NCBI GenBank assembly: GCA_015063795.1
Contig: SVTL01000007.1
Location: 1-64,000 of the forward strand
Direction of reading: 5' to 3'
Length of the DNA stretch: 64,000 nt
DNA from: Oscillospiraceae bacterium
GTDB taxonomy: Bacteria; Bacillota; Clostridia; Oscillospirales; CAG-272
Part shown: in pieces, positions 57,919 through 64,000 of the stretch
How positions within the stretch are numbered: position 1 is the first letter of the stretch
How the letters are laid out: the number at the start of each line of letters is the position of its first letter
The notes under the pieces: generated by a model
What the model was told of the DNA's origin: nothing
What the model saw: only the letters and a program-made list of their open reading frames with translations
Databases searched by the model: none
Program-made: the position numbers and the translations under genes

Positions 57919-59118
57919 GTGGCGGCAAGAGTGCGAAGACGGAAAAACAAACTGGTTCTCTGGATCGTTTCGGTCACGCTGCTGCTCTTTCTTGTCCCGG
58001 CGCTTACCGTTTTGACGATCTTTCTGCGCTATCGGGCATCGGAAAAGGCCATCGGCGAGCAACCCCCTTTGATCATGGAAAACGCCTGGTACTACAACGG
58101 TCTGACGCGCAAGGAGCAGCTTTTGTATGAAGCGATTCTGGCAGGCATTGAGACGATGAGTACGCAGACCGAGCTTCTGCCATACCGCTATTCGGAAAAG
58201 GAATTCACCCGCGTGAGCGAGGCGATCGACCGCGATTGCCCGAAGCTGTTTTATCTGGATGTTCCCGCCTTTGTGTGCTGTACAGACGGCTTCAAGAGCT
58301 ATGCGGAGCTGGCATATCGGTTCACGTCCGAGGAGCTTGCGCAGAGGACGATGGAGCTGGAGGCGATCGCCGCTGCCGCCAGTGCTTATGCCACTGCCTG
58401 TGAGAGCGAATTTGACAAGGAAGTGGCTCTCCATGATTTTTTGGTGGGCATAGCGGTGTATGAGGGCGGTACGGCGGATACGGCCGCATCGGCCTACGAC
58501 GCTCTGGTGAAGAAGCAGGCAGGCAGTCTGGGCTATGCCAAGGCGCTGAAGCTTCTCTTTGACCGCAACGGCATCGAATCGATCATCGTTGAGGGACGCG
58601 CCGCCGGCGAGCGCCACCATTGGAACATCGTTTCCATCGATGGACAGCATACGCATCTGGATGCTTCCTGGAACGACGGCGATATCGAGCGTGTGAATGT
58701 GCCCTTCCACGGCTATTTCAATCTGACTGACAGTGAGATGTCGCTCGATCACACCCTGTCCGGCGGATGGAAGTGGCCGGCCTGCACAGAAAACATCAAT
58801 TACTATACGCTGAAGGGTCTGCGGACGGCCAGCATCTCTCAGCTGGAGACCATTGCCTACGACCGCATCCGCGACACGATGGCAAAGGGCGAGAGCTTTT
58901 TGGAGGTCTATCCCGAGTTTTCCACCGAGAGCGATGCCATCCGCCTGCTGATGCTGGATGCGGTGGACCGCCTGCGTGCGGAGGGCGTGGATCTTCTGCG
59001 TGCCATCCGTGTGTACGAATGCTCGCAGACCAACGCGGCGATGACCATTCAGATCTTTTACAACAGCGACAAGCCCGCTCTGCCTTCGGCCGGGGACAGT
59101 GAAAACAGCGGATCGTAA
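57919..59118 (+). CDS. Membrane-anchored transglutaminase-like protein lacking the catalytic cysteine
   Basis: A 399-residue protein with a short basic N-terminus, one TM helix (about 12-36) and an extracytoplasmic region. Residues about 195-260 match the transglutaminase/CYK3 core: GSLGYAKALKLLFDRNGI, then RHHWNIVSIDGQHTHLDASW. In active enzymes the first block reads GxCxGYA; here the Cys is Ser (about 203), while the His (about 233/234) and Asp (LDASW) remain. It is therefore probably not a thiol transferase or protease. GTG 57919 follows GGGAGG. Role unknown; a binding or scaffold function at the cell surface is possible. Confidence 0.8.
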   Translation: MAARVRRRKNKLVLWIVSVTLLLFLVPALTVLTIFLRYRASEKAIGEQPPLIMENAWYYNGLTRKEQLLYEAILAGIETMSTQTELLPYRYSEKEFTRVSEAIDRDCPKLFYLDVPAFVCCTDGFKSYAELAYRFTSEELAQRTMELEAIAAAASAYATACESEFDKEVALHDFLVGIAVYEGGTADTAASAYDALVKKQAGSLGYAKALKLLFDRNGIESIIVEGRAAGERHHWNIVSIDGQHTHLDASWNDGDIERVNVPFHGYFNLTDSEMSLDHTLSGGWKWPACTENINYYTLKGLRTASISQLETIAYDRIRDTMAKGESFLEVYPEFSTESDAIRLLMLDAVDRLRAEGVDLLRAIRVYECSQTNAAMTIQIFYNSDKPALPSAGDSENSGS

Positions 59119-59179
59119 AAAAAACGGCTGAACAAAAAACGATATTACATTTCTTTGATATAGAAAGGGGAAAAACAGC

Positions 59180-60310
59180 ATGGTAAGCATTGCGGTTTTG
59201 GGTTACGGCACCGTCGGAAAAGGCACGGTGGACCTGATCGATGAAAACAGAGCCCTCATCGCCGAAAAGATCGGTGAGGACATTCAGGTGAAATACATTG
59301 TGGATCTTCGGGATTTTGCCGGGGACCGCAACGAAAAGAAGCTGACAAAAAATTACGACGATGTGCTCAACGACAAGGAGGTCAGCATCGTTTGTGAGAT
59401 GATCGGCGGTTCGCACCCCGCCTTTGAATTTACGATGAAGGCCTTTGCCGCCGGCAAGAGCGTTGTCACCTCCAACAAAGAGGTGGTGGCCAATTTCGGC
59501 ACCGAGCTGCTGGCCGAGGCGAAGAAAAACGGCGTTTCCTACCTGTTTGAGGCATCGGTGGGCGGCGGCATTCCGATCATCCGTCCGCTGAACAACTGTC
59601 TGGCCGCCAACAAGATCCGGAAAATCGATGCGATCGTCAACGGCACGACCAACTTTATTCTTTCGCAGATGTTTGAGCAGGGCGTGAGCTTTGCCGATGC
59701 TTTGGCGACCGCTCAGCAGAAGGGCTATGCCGAGGCCAATCCCTCTGCGGATGTGGACGGCGTCGATGCGGCGAGAAAGATCGCGATTCTGGCCGCTATC
59801 AGCTGGGGTGAGCTGTTGTCTCCCGACCATGTGTACACCTGCGGCATCCGCGACATCACGGGCGCAGACGTAGCGGCGGCCGAAAAGATGGGCTGCACCA
59901 TCAAGCTCATCGCCCATGCCTCCCGCGGCGAGGATAACAAGCTTCAGATCTTTGTTTCGCCCTGCATGGTGAAAAACGACAACATCCTGTCCACGGTCCG
60001 TGATGTGTTCAACGGTGTCGCGGTCAGCGGTGATTTTGTTGGCGACACCTTCTTCTACGGCAGAGGTGCCGGCAGCGATCCGACGGCCAGTGCCGTCTGC
60101 GGCGACGTGATCGACGCGGCCCGCAACGGACGTGCCAAGGACCGTAGCAGCTGGACGCCCATGGATCCTGCCGCCGTGCGCGCTTATGAGGACATTGAGT
60201 CGGTGTTCTGCGTCATCGATGAGAAGGGCGAGCCCTCCTTCACCGAAAAGACCACCCTTCGCGCTCTGTCCGCCAAGTGCGGCAAGGCCCGTATTTTCCG
60301 CTTAATCTGA
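59180..60310 (+). CDS. hom: Homoserine dehydrogenase, ACT-less form
   Basis: It reduces aspartate semialdehyde to homoserine, the branch point to threonine and methionine. 376 residues. Motifs: VLGYGTVGKGTVDLI (Rossmann), EMIGGSHPAFEF, TSNKEVVANFG, FEASVGGGIPII, IVNGTTNFILSQM and ANPSADVDGVDAARKIAILA. The C-terminal ACT domain found in many longer versions is missing, so feedback inhibition by threonine may be reduced or mediated otherwise. AAAGGGG precedes ATG 59180. Aspartate kinase, the first enzyme of the pathway, starts 3.2 kb downstream. The 3' end overlaps the AGCS gene tail-to-tail by 9 bases. Confidence 0.94.
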   Translation: MVSIAVLGYGTVGKGTVDLIDENRALIAEKIGEDIQVKYIVDLRDFAGDRNEKKLTKNYDDVLNDKEVSIVCEMIGGSHPAFEFTMKAFAAGKSVVTSNKEVVANFGTELLAEAKKNGVSYLFEASVGGGIPIIRPLNNCLAANKIRKIDAIVNGTTNFILSQMFEQGVSFADALATAQQKGYAEANPSADVDGVDAARKIAILAAISWGELLSPDHVYTCGIRDITGADVAAAEKMGCTIKLIAHASRGEDNKLQIFVSPCMVKNDNILSTVRDVFNGVAVSGDFVGDTFFYGRGAGSDPTASAVCGDVIDAARNGRAKDRSSWTPMDPAAVRAYEDIESVFCVIDEKGEPSFTEKTTLRALSAKCGKARIFRLI

Positions 60311-61642
60311 CGAGAAATAGAGGTCGGTCTCTTGAGAGGCCTCCCTGCTCAGCGCCAGCACGCATAGGGTGTTGAGCAGCGTCATGGAGGATACCACCAG
60401 ATCGCTTGCCTCCCAGATGAGGATCGGCGAAAGCACGCTTCCGAGAAAAACAATGCCGCCGAAGAAGAGCTTGTAAGGCAGGTCGTACCGCTTGCCCGAT
60501 GAGAGAAACCGAAGGCATTCGCTTCCGTAAAAGCCTTGGCAGATCAGTGTGGCGTAGGCGAAGATCAGCACGCACACCGCCAGAAAGACGCCGGCCATCG
60601 GACCGAGATGAGCGGCATAGGCGGCGATGGACAGCTCCATGCCGTCAAGCGCTTCTCCGATCACAAGGCGGTCGTAGGAGAGCAGGATGACCAAGGCCGT
60701 CATGCTGCAGACCACGACCGTGTCGATAAACACCTCCGCGATCCCCCAAAAGCCCTGTTCAACGGGGCTTTTTGTTTTGGCCGAAGCGTGGGCGGTGGGC
60801 GAGGTGCCGCTTCCCGCCTCGTTGGAGAGGATGCCGCGCCCCACGCCGTACCGCATGGCGGTCATAAACAGGGCAAAGGAAAAGCCGCCGCCTGCCGCCC
60901 GCGGTGTGAGAGCCTCCCGGACAATACGGGCAAGGACCGAGGGCAGGGCGTGAAGATTGGTGACAAGCACATACAAAGAAACCGCCGTGAACAACAAGCT
61001 GAGCGCGGGAATGAGGCGGACGGTGACAGCGCTGATCTTTTTCACCCCGCCGCAGATGACGAGAAGCGTCAGCAGCGAGAGGATAAGCCCTGTCAGAAAG
61101 GGAGGGACGGCGAAGACATCCCAAAAGGCATCGGCCGCCGCCTTCACCTGCACCATGTTGCCCACCGTCAGCCCGTTCAGAAGAAAGAGGATCGCAAAGA
61201 AGGAGGCGGTTTTCGGCATGTTCAATCCGTCGCGGATGTAGAAAAAGGCGCCGCCGTGACAGGTGCCGTCGGGATCCTTTTGACGGTACTTGACGCCGAG
61301 AAAGACCTCGGTGTATTTGATGAGCATGGACAAAAGTGCCGACACCCAGATCCAGAAGACCGCGCCCGGACCGCCGGCAAAAATGGCGGTGGCAACGCCG
61401 ACGATGTTCCCCACGCCGAGGGTACTGGCCAAAGCCAGCGAGAGAGCCGAGAAGGGAGAGAGTCCCTCCTCCCCGCTTTTGTTCATCATCCCGCGGAGCA
61501 GTTTGATCGGACGGCGGAGATGGAAAAAGCGGTAGCGAAAGGCGAGAAACAGCCCCGCGCCGAAGAGAAAAAGAGGCAGAGCGGGACCGAAGAGGAAGCG
61601 GTTGAGAAGCGACAGGCAACTCACAAGAGAAAAAGACGGCAT
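60302..61642 (-). CDS. Sodium:alanine symporter family (AGCS) transporter
   Basis: A 446-residue membrane protein with about 11 helices. Family motifs: STLGVGNIVGVATAIFAGGP (substrate/Na site), WIWVSALLSMLIKYTEVFLG, GGVKKISAVTVRLIP and RYGVGRGILSNEAGSGTSPT. It takes up alanine or glycine with sodium. The start 61642 lies right behind a long hairpin whose right arm contains the only plausible ribosome-binding sequence (GGGGTG). Convergent to hom, overlapping its last 9 bases. Confidence 0.93.
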   Translation of the reverse strand: MPSFSLVSCLSLLNRFLFGPALPLFLFGAGLFLAFRYRFFHLRRPIKLLRGMMNKSGEEGLSPFSALSLALASTLGVGNIVGVATAIFAGGPGAVFWIWVSALLSMLIKYTEVFLGVKYRQKDPDGTCHGGAFFYIRDGLNMPKTASFFAILFLLNGLTVGNMVQVKAAADAFWDVFAVPPFLTGLILSLLTLLVICGGVKKISAVTVRLIPALSLLFTAVSLYVLVTNLHALPSVLARIVREALTPRAAGGGFSFALFMTAMRYGVGRGILSNEAGSGTSPTAHASAKTKSPVEQGFWGIAEVFIDTVVVCSMTALVILLSYDRLVIGEALDGMELSIAAYAAHLGPMAGVFLAVCVLIFAYATLICQGFYGSECLRFLSSGKRYDLPYKLFFGGIVFLGSVLSPILIWEASDLVVSSMTLLNTLCVLALSREASQETDLYFSSD

Positions 61643-61648
61643 AAGAAA

Positions 61649-61692
61649 ACACCCCGAAACATGGACTTCGCTTCCATTCTATTCGGGGTGTT
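61649..61692 (-). terminator. Long hairpin between the D-2-hydroxyacid dehydrogenase and AGCS genes
   Basis: On the minus strand AACACCCCGAA pairs with TTCGGGGTGTT, with an inner ATGGA/TCCAT extension, followed by TTCTT. It looks like a terminator for the dehydrogenase gene, yet it also ends six bases before the AGCS start codon and hides its GGGGTG. Confidence 0.7.
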
Positions 61693-61727
61693 GTGTTTTT
61701 ATTTATCCGAACGGTTTCAGACCGATC

Positions 61728-62798
61728 TTACAGATAATAAGGCAGCTGCTCGTCGAACGTTTCGCCGTTGTTGCGGTAGTAGGCAATGACGTGGCGGATG
61801 GCCTCGTGGGCCTTGGCGAGGGCGGCGGCGTCGGAGTTGAAGCCCTGATGAGGCTGAACGTACACATTGCCGGTTCTCTCAACGGCCATCTTCATCAGCT
61901 CATAGGCGGCCGCTTCGTTTTCATTGGCAGGCTGACCGCTCTTGACACAGGCGGCAAAGGAGGCTTCATCGGAGAAAACGTCAACGCCGATGCCGAGGAT
62001 CTTGCCCTCCTTGTACAGCTTGAGCAGCGTCAGCTCGGGAGCGATGTCGCCGCGGGTGACGTTGACGAACACAAGAGGCTTCTTGAACGAGCGCAGGTAT
62101 TCCTCGGAGAAATAGCCCACGTTGTAGAAACGGCTCTCGGGAATGCGTGTCAGGTTCATGACGTTGATGACGATGTCGGTGTTTTCGGCGGCCTCCTCCT
62201 TGGAGACAAACTTGACCGTGTCGCCGTATTCCTTCTTCAGCTCCTCGGCGCGGACGTCCACCGCCTGCACGGTCAGACCGTTGGCAACGCAGAGCTCATA
62301 GGTGCGCTTGCCGATGCGGCCGACGCCGTAGACAGTCGCCACGCGGCTCTCATTCAGCTCGATGAAGGAGGGGAGATTGTTGCGGTCAAAGGTGGTGGTG
62401 TTGAGGGTGTATTTGTTCAGATAGCCGCAGCAGTCGTACATCATTTTGATGGCGGTCTGTGCAACGGCGTTCACGCAGTATTCGCGCAGGGAGGTGATGT
62501 TGGCGATTTTTTGCAGATGCTCCAGATGGTCATAGCCGGCCGAACGGGTGACGATGCTCTTCTTCTTGCCGGAGTTGATGTACTCAGCGGGGGGGACCGA
62601 ATGGGTCTTGGTGGTGATGATGTCGGGCAGGACGGTGTCGGGGTGGGCAGCCAGATAGGTCTGCAGGTTTTCGCCCGTGATCAGGTAGTTGTACTGAGCG
62701 GGGAGAAGTCCCTCGGCCTGCGCCTTTTGGATCTCTTCCTCGATGTGACCGGCCTCGGCGCCCAGGGCTTCAAAATTCATAAGATCGTAGTTGCTCAT
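61728..62798 (-). CDS. D-isomer-specific 2-hydroxyacid dehydrogenase
   Basis: A 356-residue NAD-dependent enzyme that interconverts a 2-oxoacid and a D-2-hydroxyacid, perhaps pyruvate and D-lactate. Rossmann motif VYGVGRIGKRTYELC; catalytic Arg in FVNVTRGDIA, Glu in GIGVDVFSDE and His in VQPHQGFNSD. The N-terminal 130 residues (LDEY-like substrate domain) have diverged from classic LdhA, so the substrate may be different. AGAGG precedes the start. It has its own promoter and a hairpin terminator. Confidence 0.9.
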   Translation of the reverse strand: MSNYDLMNFEALGAEAGHIEEEIQKAQAEGLLPAQYNYLITGENLQTYLAAHPDTVLPDIITTKTHSVPPAEYINSGKKKSIVTRSAGYDHLEHLQKIANITSLREYCVNAVAQTAIKMMYDCCGYLNKYTLNTTTFDRNNLPSFIELNESRVATVYGVGRIGKRTYELCVANGLTVQAVDVRAEELKKEYGDTVKFVSKEEAAENTDIVINVMNLTRIPESRFYNVGYFSEEYLRSFKKPLVFVNVTRGDIAPELTLLKLYKEGKILGIGVDVFSDEASFAACVKSGQPANENEAAAYELMKMAVERTGNVYVQPHQGFNSDAAALAKAHEAIRHVIAYYRNNGETFDEQLPYYL

Positions 62799-62839
62799 AT
62801 CGATGCCTCTTTTTTAAATTTTTGATAATCATTTGTTTT

Positions 62840-62868
62840 ATCATATCACAGAGGCGATTTTTTGTCAA
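62840..62868 (-). promoter_or_regulatory. Promoter for the D-2-hydroxyacid dehydrogenase
   Basis: Perfect minus-strand TTGACA and TATGAT, 17 bases apart. Confidence 0.8.
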
Positions 62869-62878
62869 GAAAAACGGC

Positions 62879-63370
62879 TTATTTTGCTTCCTTGACAAAC
62901 AGATACAGGCAGAGAAGGAAGAGGGACAGATTATCGGCGGTGTGCAGAAGCAGATAGATGCCGGCGATCCAGAGAAAGAAAAGGCAGAGATAGCCGATGC
63001 GCGAGCAAATGGTTTTGACCGCGAAGGGCGGATGCTTTTGCAGAAGACGGTTTTCAAGCAGACGTCCGCCGTCGAGAGAGGGGATGGGCAGAGCGTTGAG
63101 CAGGGCCAGCGCCAGATTGGAATCGGCAAACAAACGCCATGAGTCCTGCTCGGCAAAGGGAAGCGCGAGACAAAAGAGCAGGGCATTGACGGCGATGCCG
63201 GCGATCAGGCAAAGGCTTTCTCGGCGGTAGGAGAGGGAAGGACCGTAGACAATGTCAAAGCCGGCGGGGGTGATGCGGATGCTTTTGAAGGGAACGCCGA
63301 GCAAAAGCATGGCCGAAAGATGTCCCAATTCATGACAGATGGCGGCCAGCAGCGGAAGAAAACAGGACAA
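62879..63370 (-). CDS. M50 family site-2-type metalloprotease (SpoIVFB-like)
   Basis: A 163-residue intramembrane zinc protease. HELGH is at residues about 13-17 inside the first helix, and LPIPSLDGGRLL in a later helix supplies the third zinc ligand (Asp) of the M50 family. The start is uncertain: TTG 63370 has AAAGGAG eight bases before it, while the frame is open to TTG 63403. SpoIVFB, which activates sigma-K in sporulation, is of this type but longer, with partner SpoIVFA upstream. No such partner is seen here, so a different site-2 protease is equally possible. Confidence 0.85.
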   Translation of the reverse strand: MSCFLPLLAAICHELGHLSAMLLLGVPFKSIRITPAGFDIVYGPSLSYRRESLCLIAGIAVNALLFCLALPFAEQDSWRLFADSNLALALLNALPIPSLDGGRLLENRLLQKHPPFAVKTICSRIGYLCLFFLWIAGIYLLLHTADNLSLFLLCLYLFVKEAK

Positions 63371-63396
63371 AAGGTGCGCTCCTTTCCAAGAACTTC

Positions 63397-63425
63397 TTGA
63401 CAAAAGGGAAACGATCCCGTATAAT
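63397..63425 (+). promoter_or_regulatory. Promoter for aspartate kinase
   Basis: Perfect TTGACA and TATAAT, 17 bases apart, overlapping the 5' end of the divergent M50 gene. Confidence 0.9.
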
Positions 63426-63462
63426 ATAAAGTAATACTTATTATAAAGGGGTATTTTTAACC

Positions 63463-64000
63463 GTGAACAATCAAGTGATCAAAGTAGTCAAATTCGGAGG
63501 CAGCTCTCTGGCCGATGCCGGCCAATTTCAGAAGGTTGCCGACATCATAAAGCGCGACGAAGCCCGCAAGTTTGTCGTTCCCTCCGCGCCCGGCAAGCGT
63601 TTTTCGGGCGATACCAAGGTGACCGACATGCTCTACGGCTGCTACGGCATTGCCGAAATGGGCGGCGAGTTTTTGTCCATGTTTGAGCAGATCAAGGAAA
63701 GATACCGTGAGATCATATGCGGTCTTTCTCTGGACTATTCGTTGGAGGATGAGTTTGACACCATCCAGACCAATTTTATCGAAAAGGCCGGACGAGACTA
63801 TGCCGCCAGCCGCGGTGAGTATCTGAACGGTCTGATCCTTGCGCGCTATCTGGGCTATGACTTCATCGATCCGGCCAAGGTGATCGTGTTCGATGAAAAC
63901 GGGCGCTTCAATCCTGAAAAAACCAATGAGATTCTGTCGAAAGAGCTGAAAAAGCACGAAACGGCGGTTGTCCCCGGCTTTTTCGGCGCAACCGAATCGG
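63463..64000 (+). CDS. Aspartate kinase (3' end outside window)
   Basis: The frame is open from GTG 63463 to the window edge, giving 179 residues of an aspartokinase. The N-terminal VIKVVKFGGSSLADAGQFQK is the kinase signature (KFGGSS), then VVPSAPGKRFSGDTKVTDML, and GEYLNGLILARYLGYDFIDP follows the expected order. AAAGGGG lies about 11 bases before GTG. It phosphorylates aspartate for lysine, threonine, methionine and (in spore formers) dipicolinate synthesis. The C-terminal ACT domains are beyond the window. Confidence 0.93.
   Translation, partial: MNNQVIKVVKFGGSSLADAGQFQKVADIIKRDEARKFVVPSAPGKRFSGDTKVTDMLYGCYGIAEMGGEFLSMFEQIKERYREIICGLSLDYSLEDEFDTIQTNFIEKAGRDYAASRGEYLNGLILARYLGYDFIDPAKVIVFDENGRFNPEKTNEILSKELKKHETAVVPGFFGATES

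Noticed and set aside
62879..63403. Definite assignment as SpoIVFB
   Set aside because: The protein is shorter than SpoIVFB, no SpoIVFA gene is beside it, and other M50 proteases look alike at this level.

Overview
The window reads as chromosomal DNA of a GC-rich, endospore-forming member of the Clostridia (Bacillota). The evidence is the germination protease (gpr) and spoIIP pair, a SpoIIIE/FtsK translocase, tandem Spo0A-type boxes, a T-box leader, the infC-rpmI-rplT operon with its leader, and several protein families typical of Clostridia (DUF4317, DUF4349, DUF4364). Genus cannot be resolved from this window. Coding density is high. Vegetative promoters of the TTGACA-17-TATAAT type are easy to find, often with a TATGGTACAAT-like -10 region. 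No CRISPR array, rRNA, insertion sequence or prophage was seen.

Layout. 1-2713: a ydjI/ydjG/ydjH-like membrane-stress cluster. 2982-4851: peptidase T and a lipoprotein. 4909-10515: an rbfA-nrnA-truB-dusB run ending in an ECF sigma factor and a long anti-sigma protein. 10714-12409: a small membrane protein, a 91-aa protein behind tandem Spo0A-type boxes, and tcdA. 12457-13460: an AT-rich accessory patch with an Rhs core remnant, a broken HNH-like toxin domain and an intact SMI1/KNR4-type immunity gene. 13666-17635: aspS, hisS and a two-gene TSUP transporter. 17773-25950: a seven-gene cell-envelope and housekeeping operon (uppP, ftsK, thymidylate kinase, DJ-1, 5-FCL, CPBP protease, mltG). 26064-28788: an Lrp regulator, split chromate-type transporter and azlCD. 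28901-31929: DUF4317, Nudix, a CAU tRNA, 2'-5' RNA ligase, GNAT. 31930-36546: a valine-type T-box controlling an S15/CocE hydrolase and valS. 36711-38512: a PAP2-like protein and a DUF4349 lipoprotein. 38612-41854: a TetR, E2-like acyltransferase and acyl-CoA ligase operon. 42065-45797: three tandem M20 peptidases. 46024-48048: an SLH surface protein. 48191-50283: trmH and the L20/L35/IF3 operon. 50489-53836: pfkA, spoIIP, gpr. 54129-60310: an orphan peptide-binding lipoprotein, DUF4364, a SigH-like sigma factor, a zinc-ribbon protein, a transglutaminase-like protein without its cysteine, and homoserine dehydrogenase. 60302-64000: an alanine/sodium symporter, a D-2-hydroxyacid dehydrogenase, an M50 protease and the start of aspartate kinase.

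Themes. Amino-acid and peptide economy recurs: PepT, three M20 peptidases, the T-box peptidase, OppA-like lipoprotein, AzlCD, AGCS, hom and aspartokinase. Sporulation and envelope functions form a second theme: Spo0A boxes, a sigma-E-like promoter for spoIIP, gpr, SpoIIIE/FtsK, MltG, UppP, an M50 protease and an SLH protein. The most unusual items are the Spo0A-box small gene, the broken Rhs toxin/immunity scar, the T-box over a peptidase, the TetR/E2-like/acyl-ligase operon, the AUA start codon of infC, and the cysteine-less transglutaminase-like protein.
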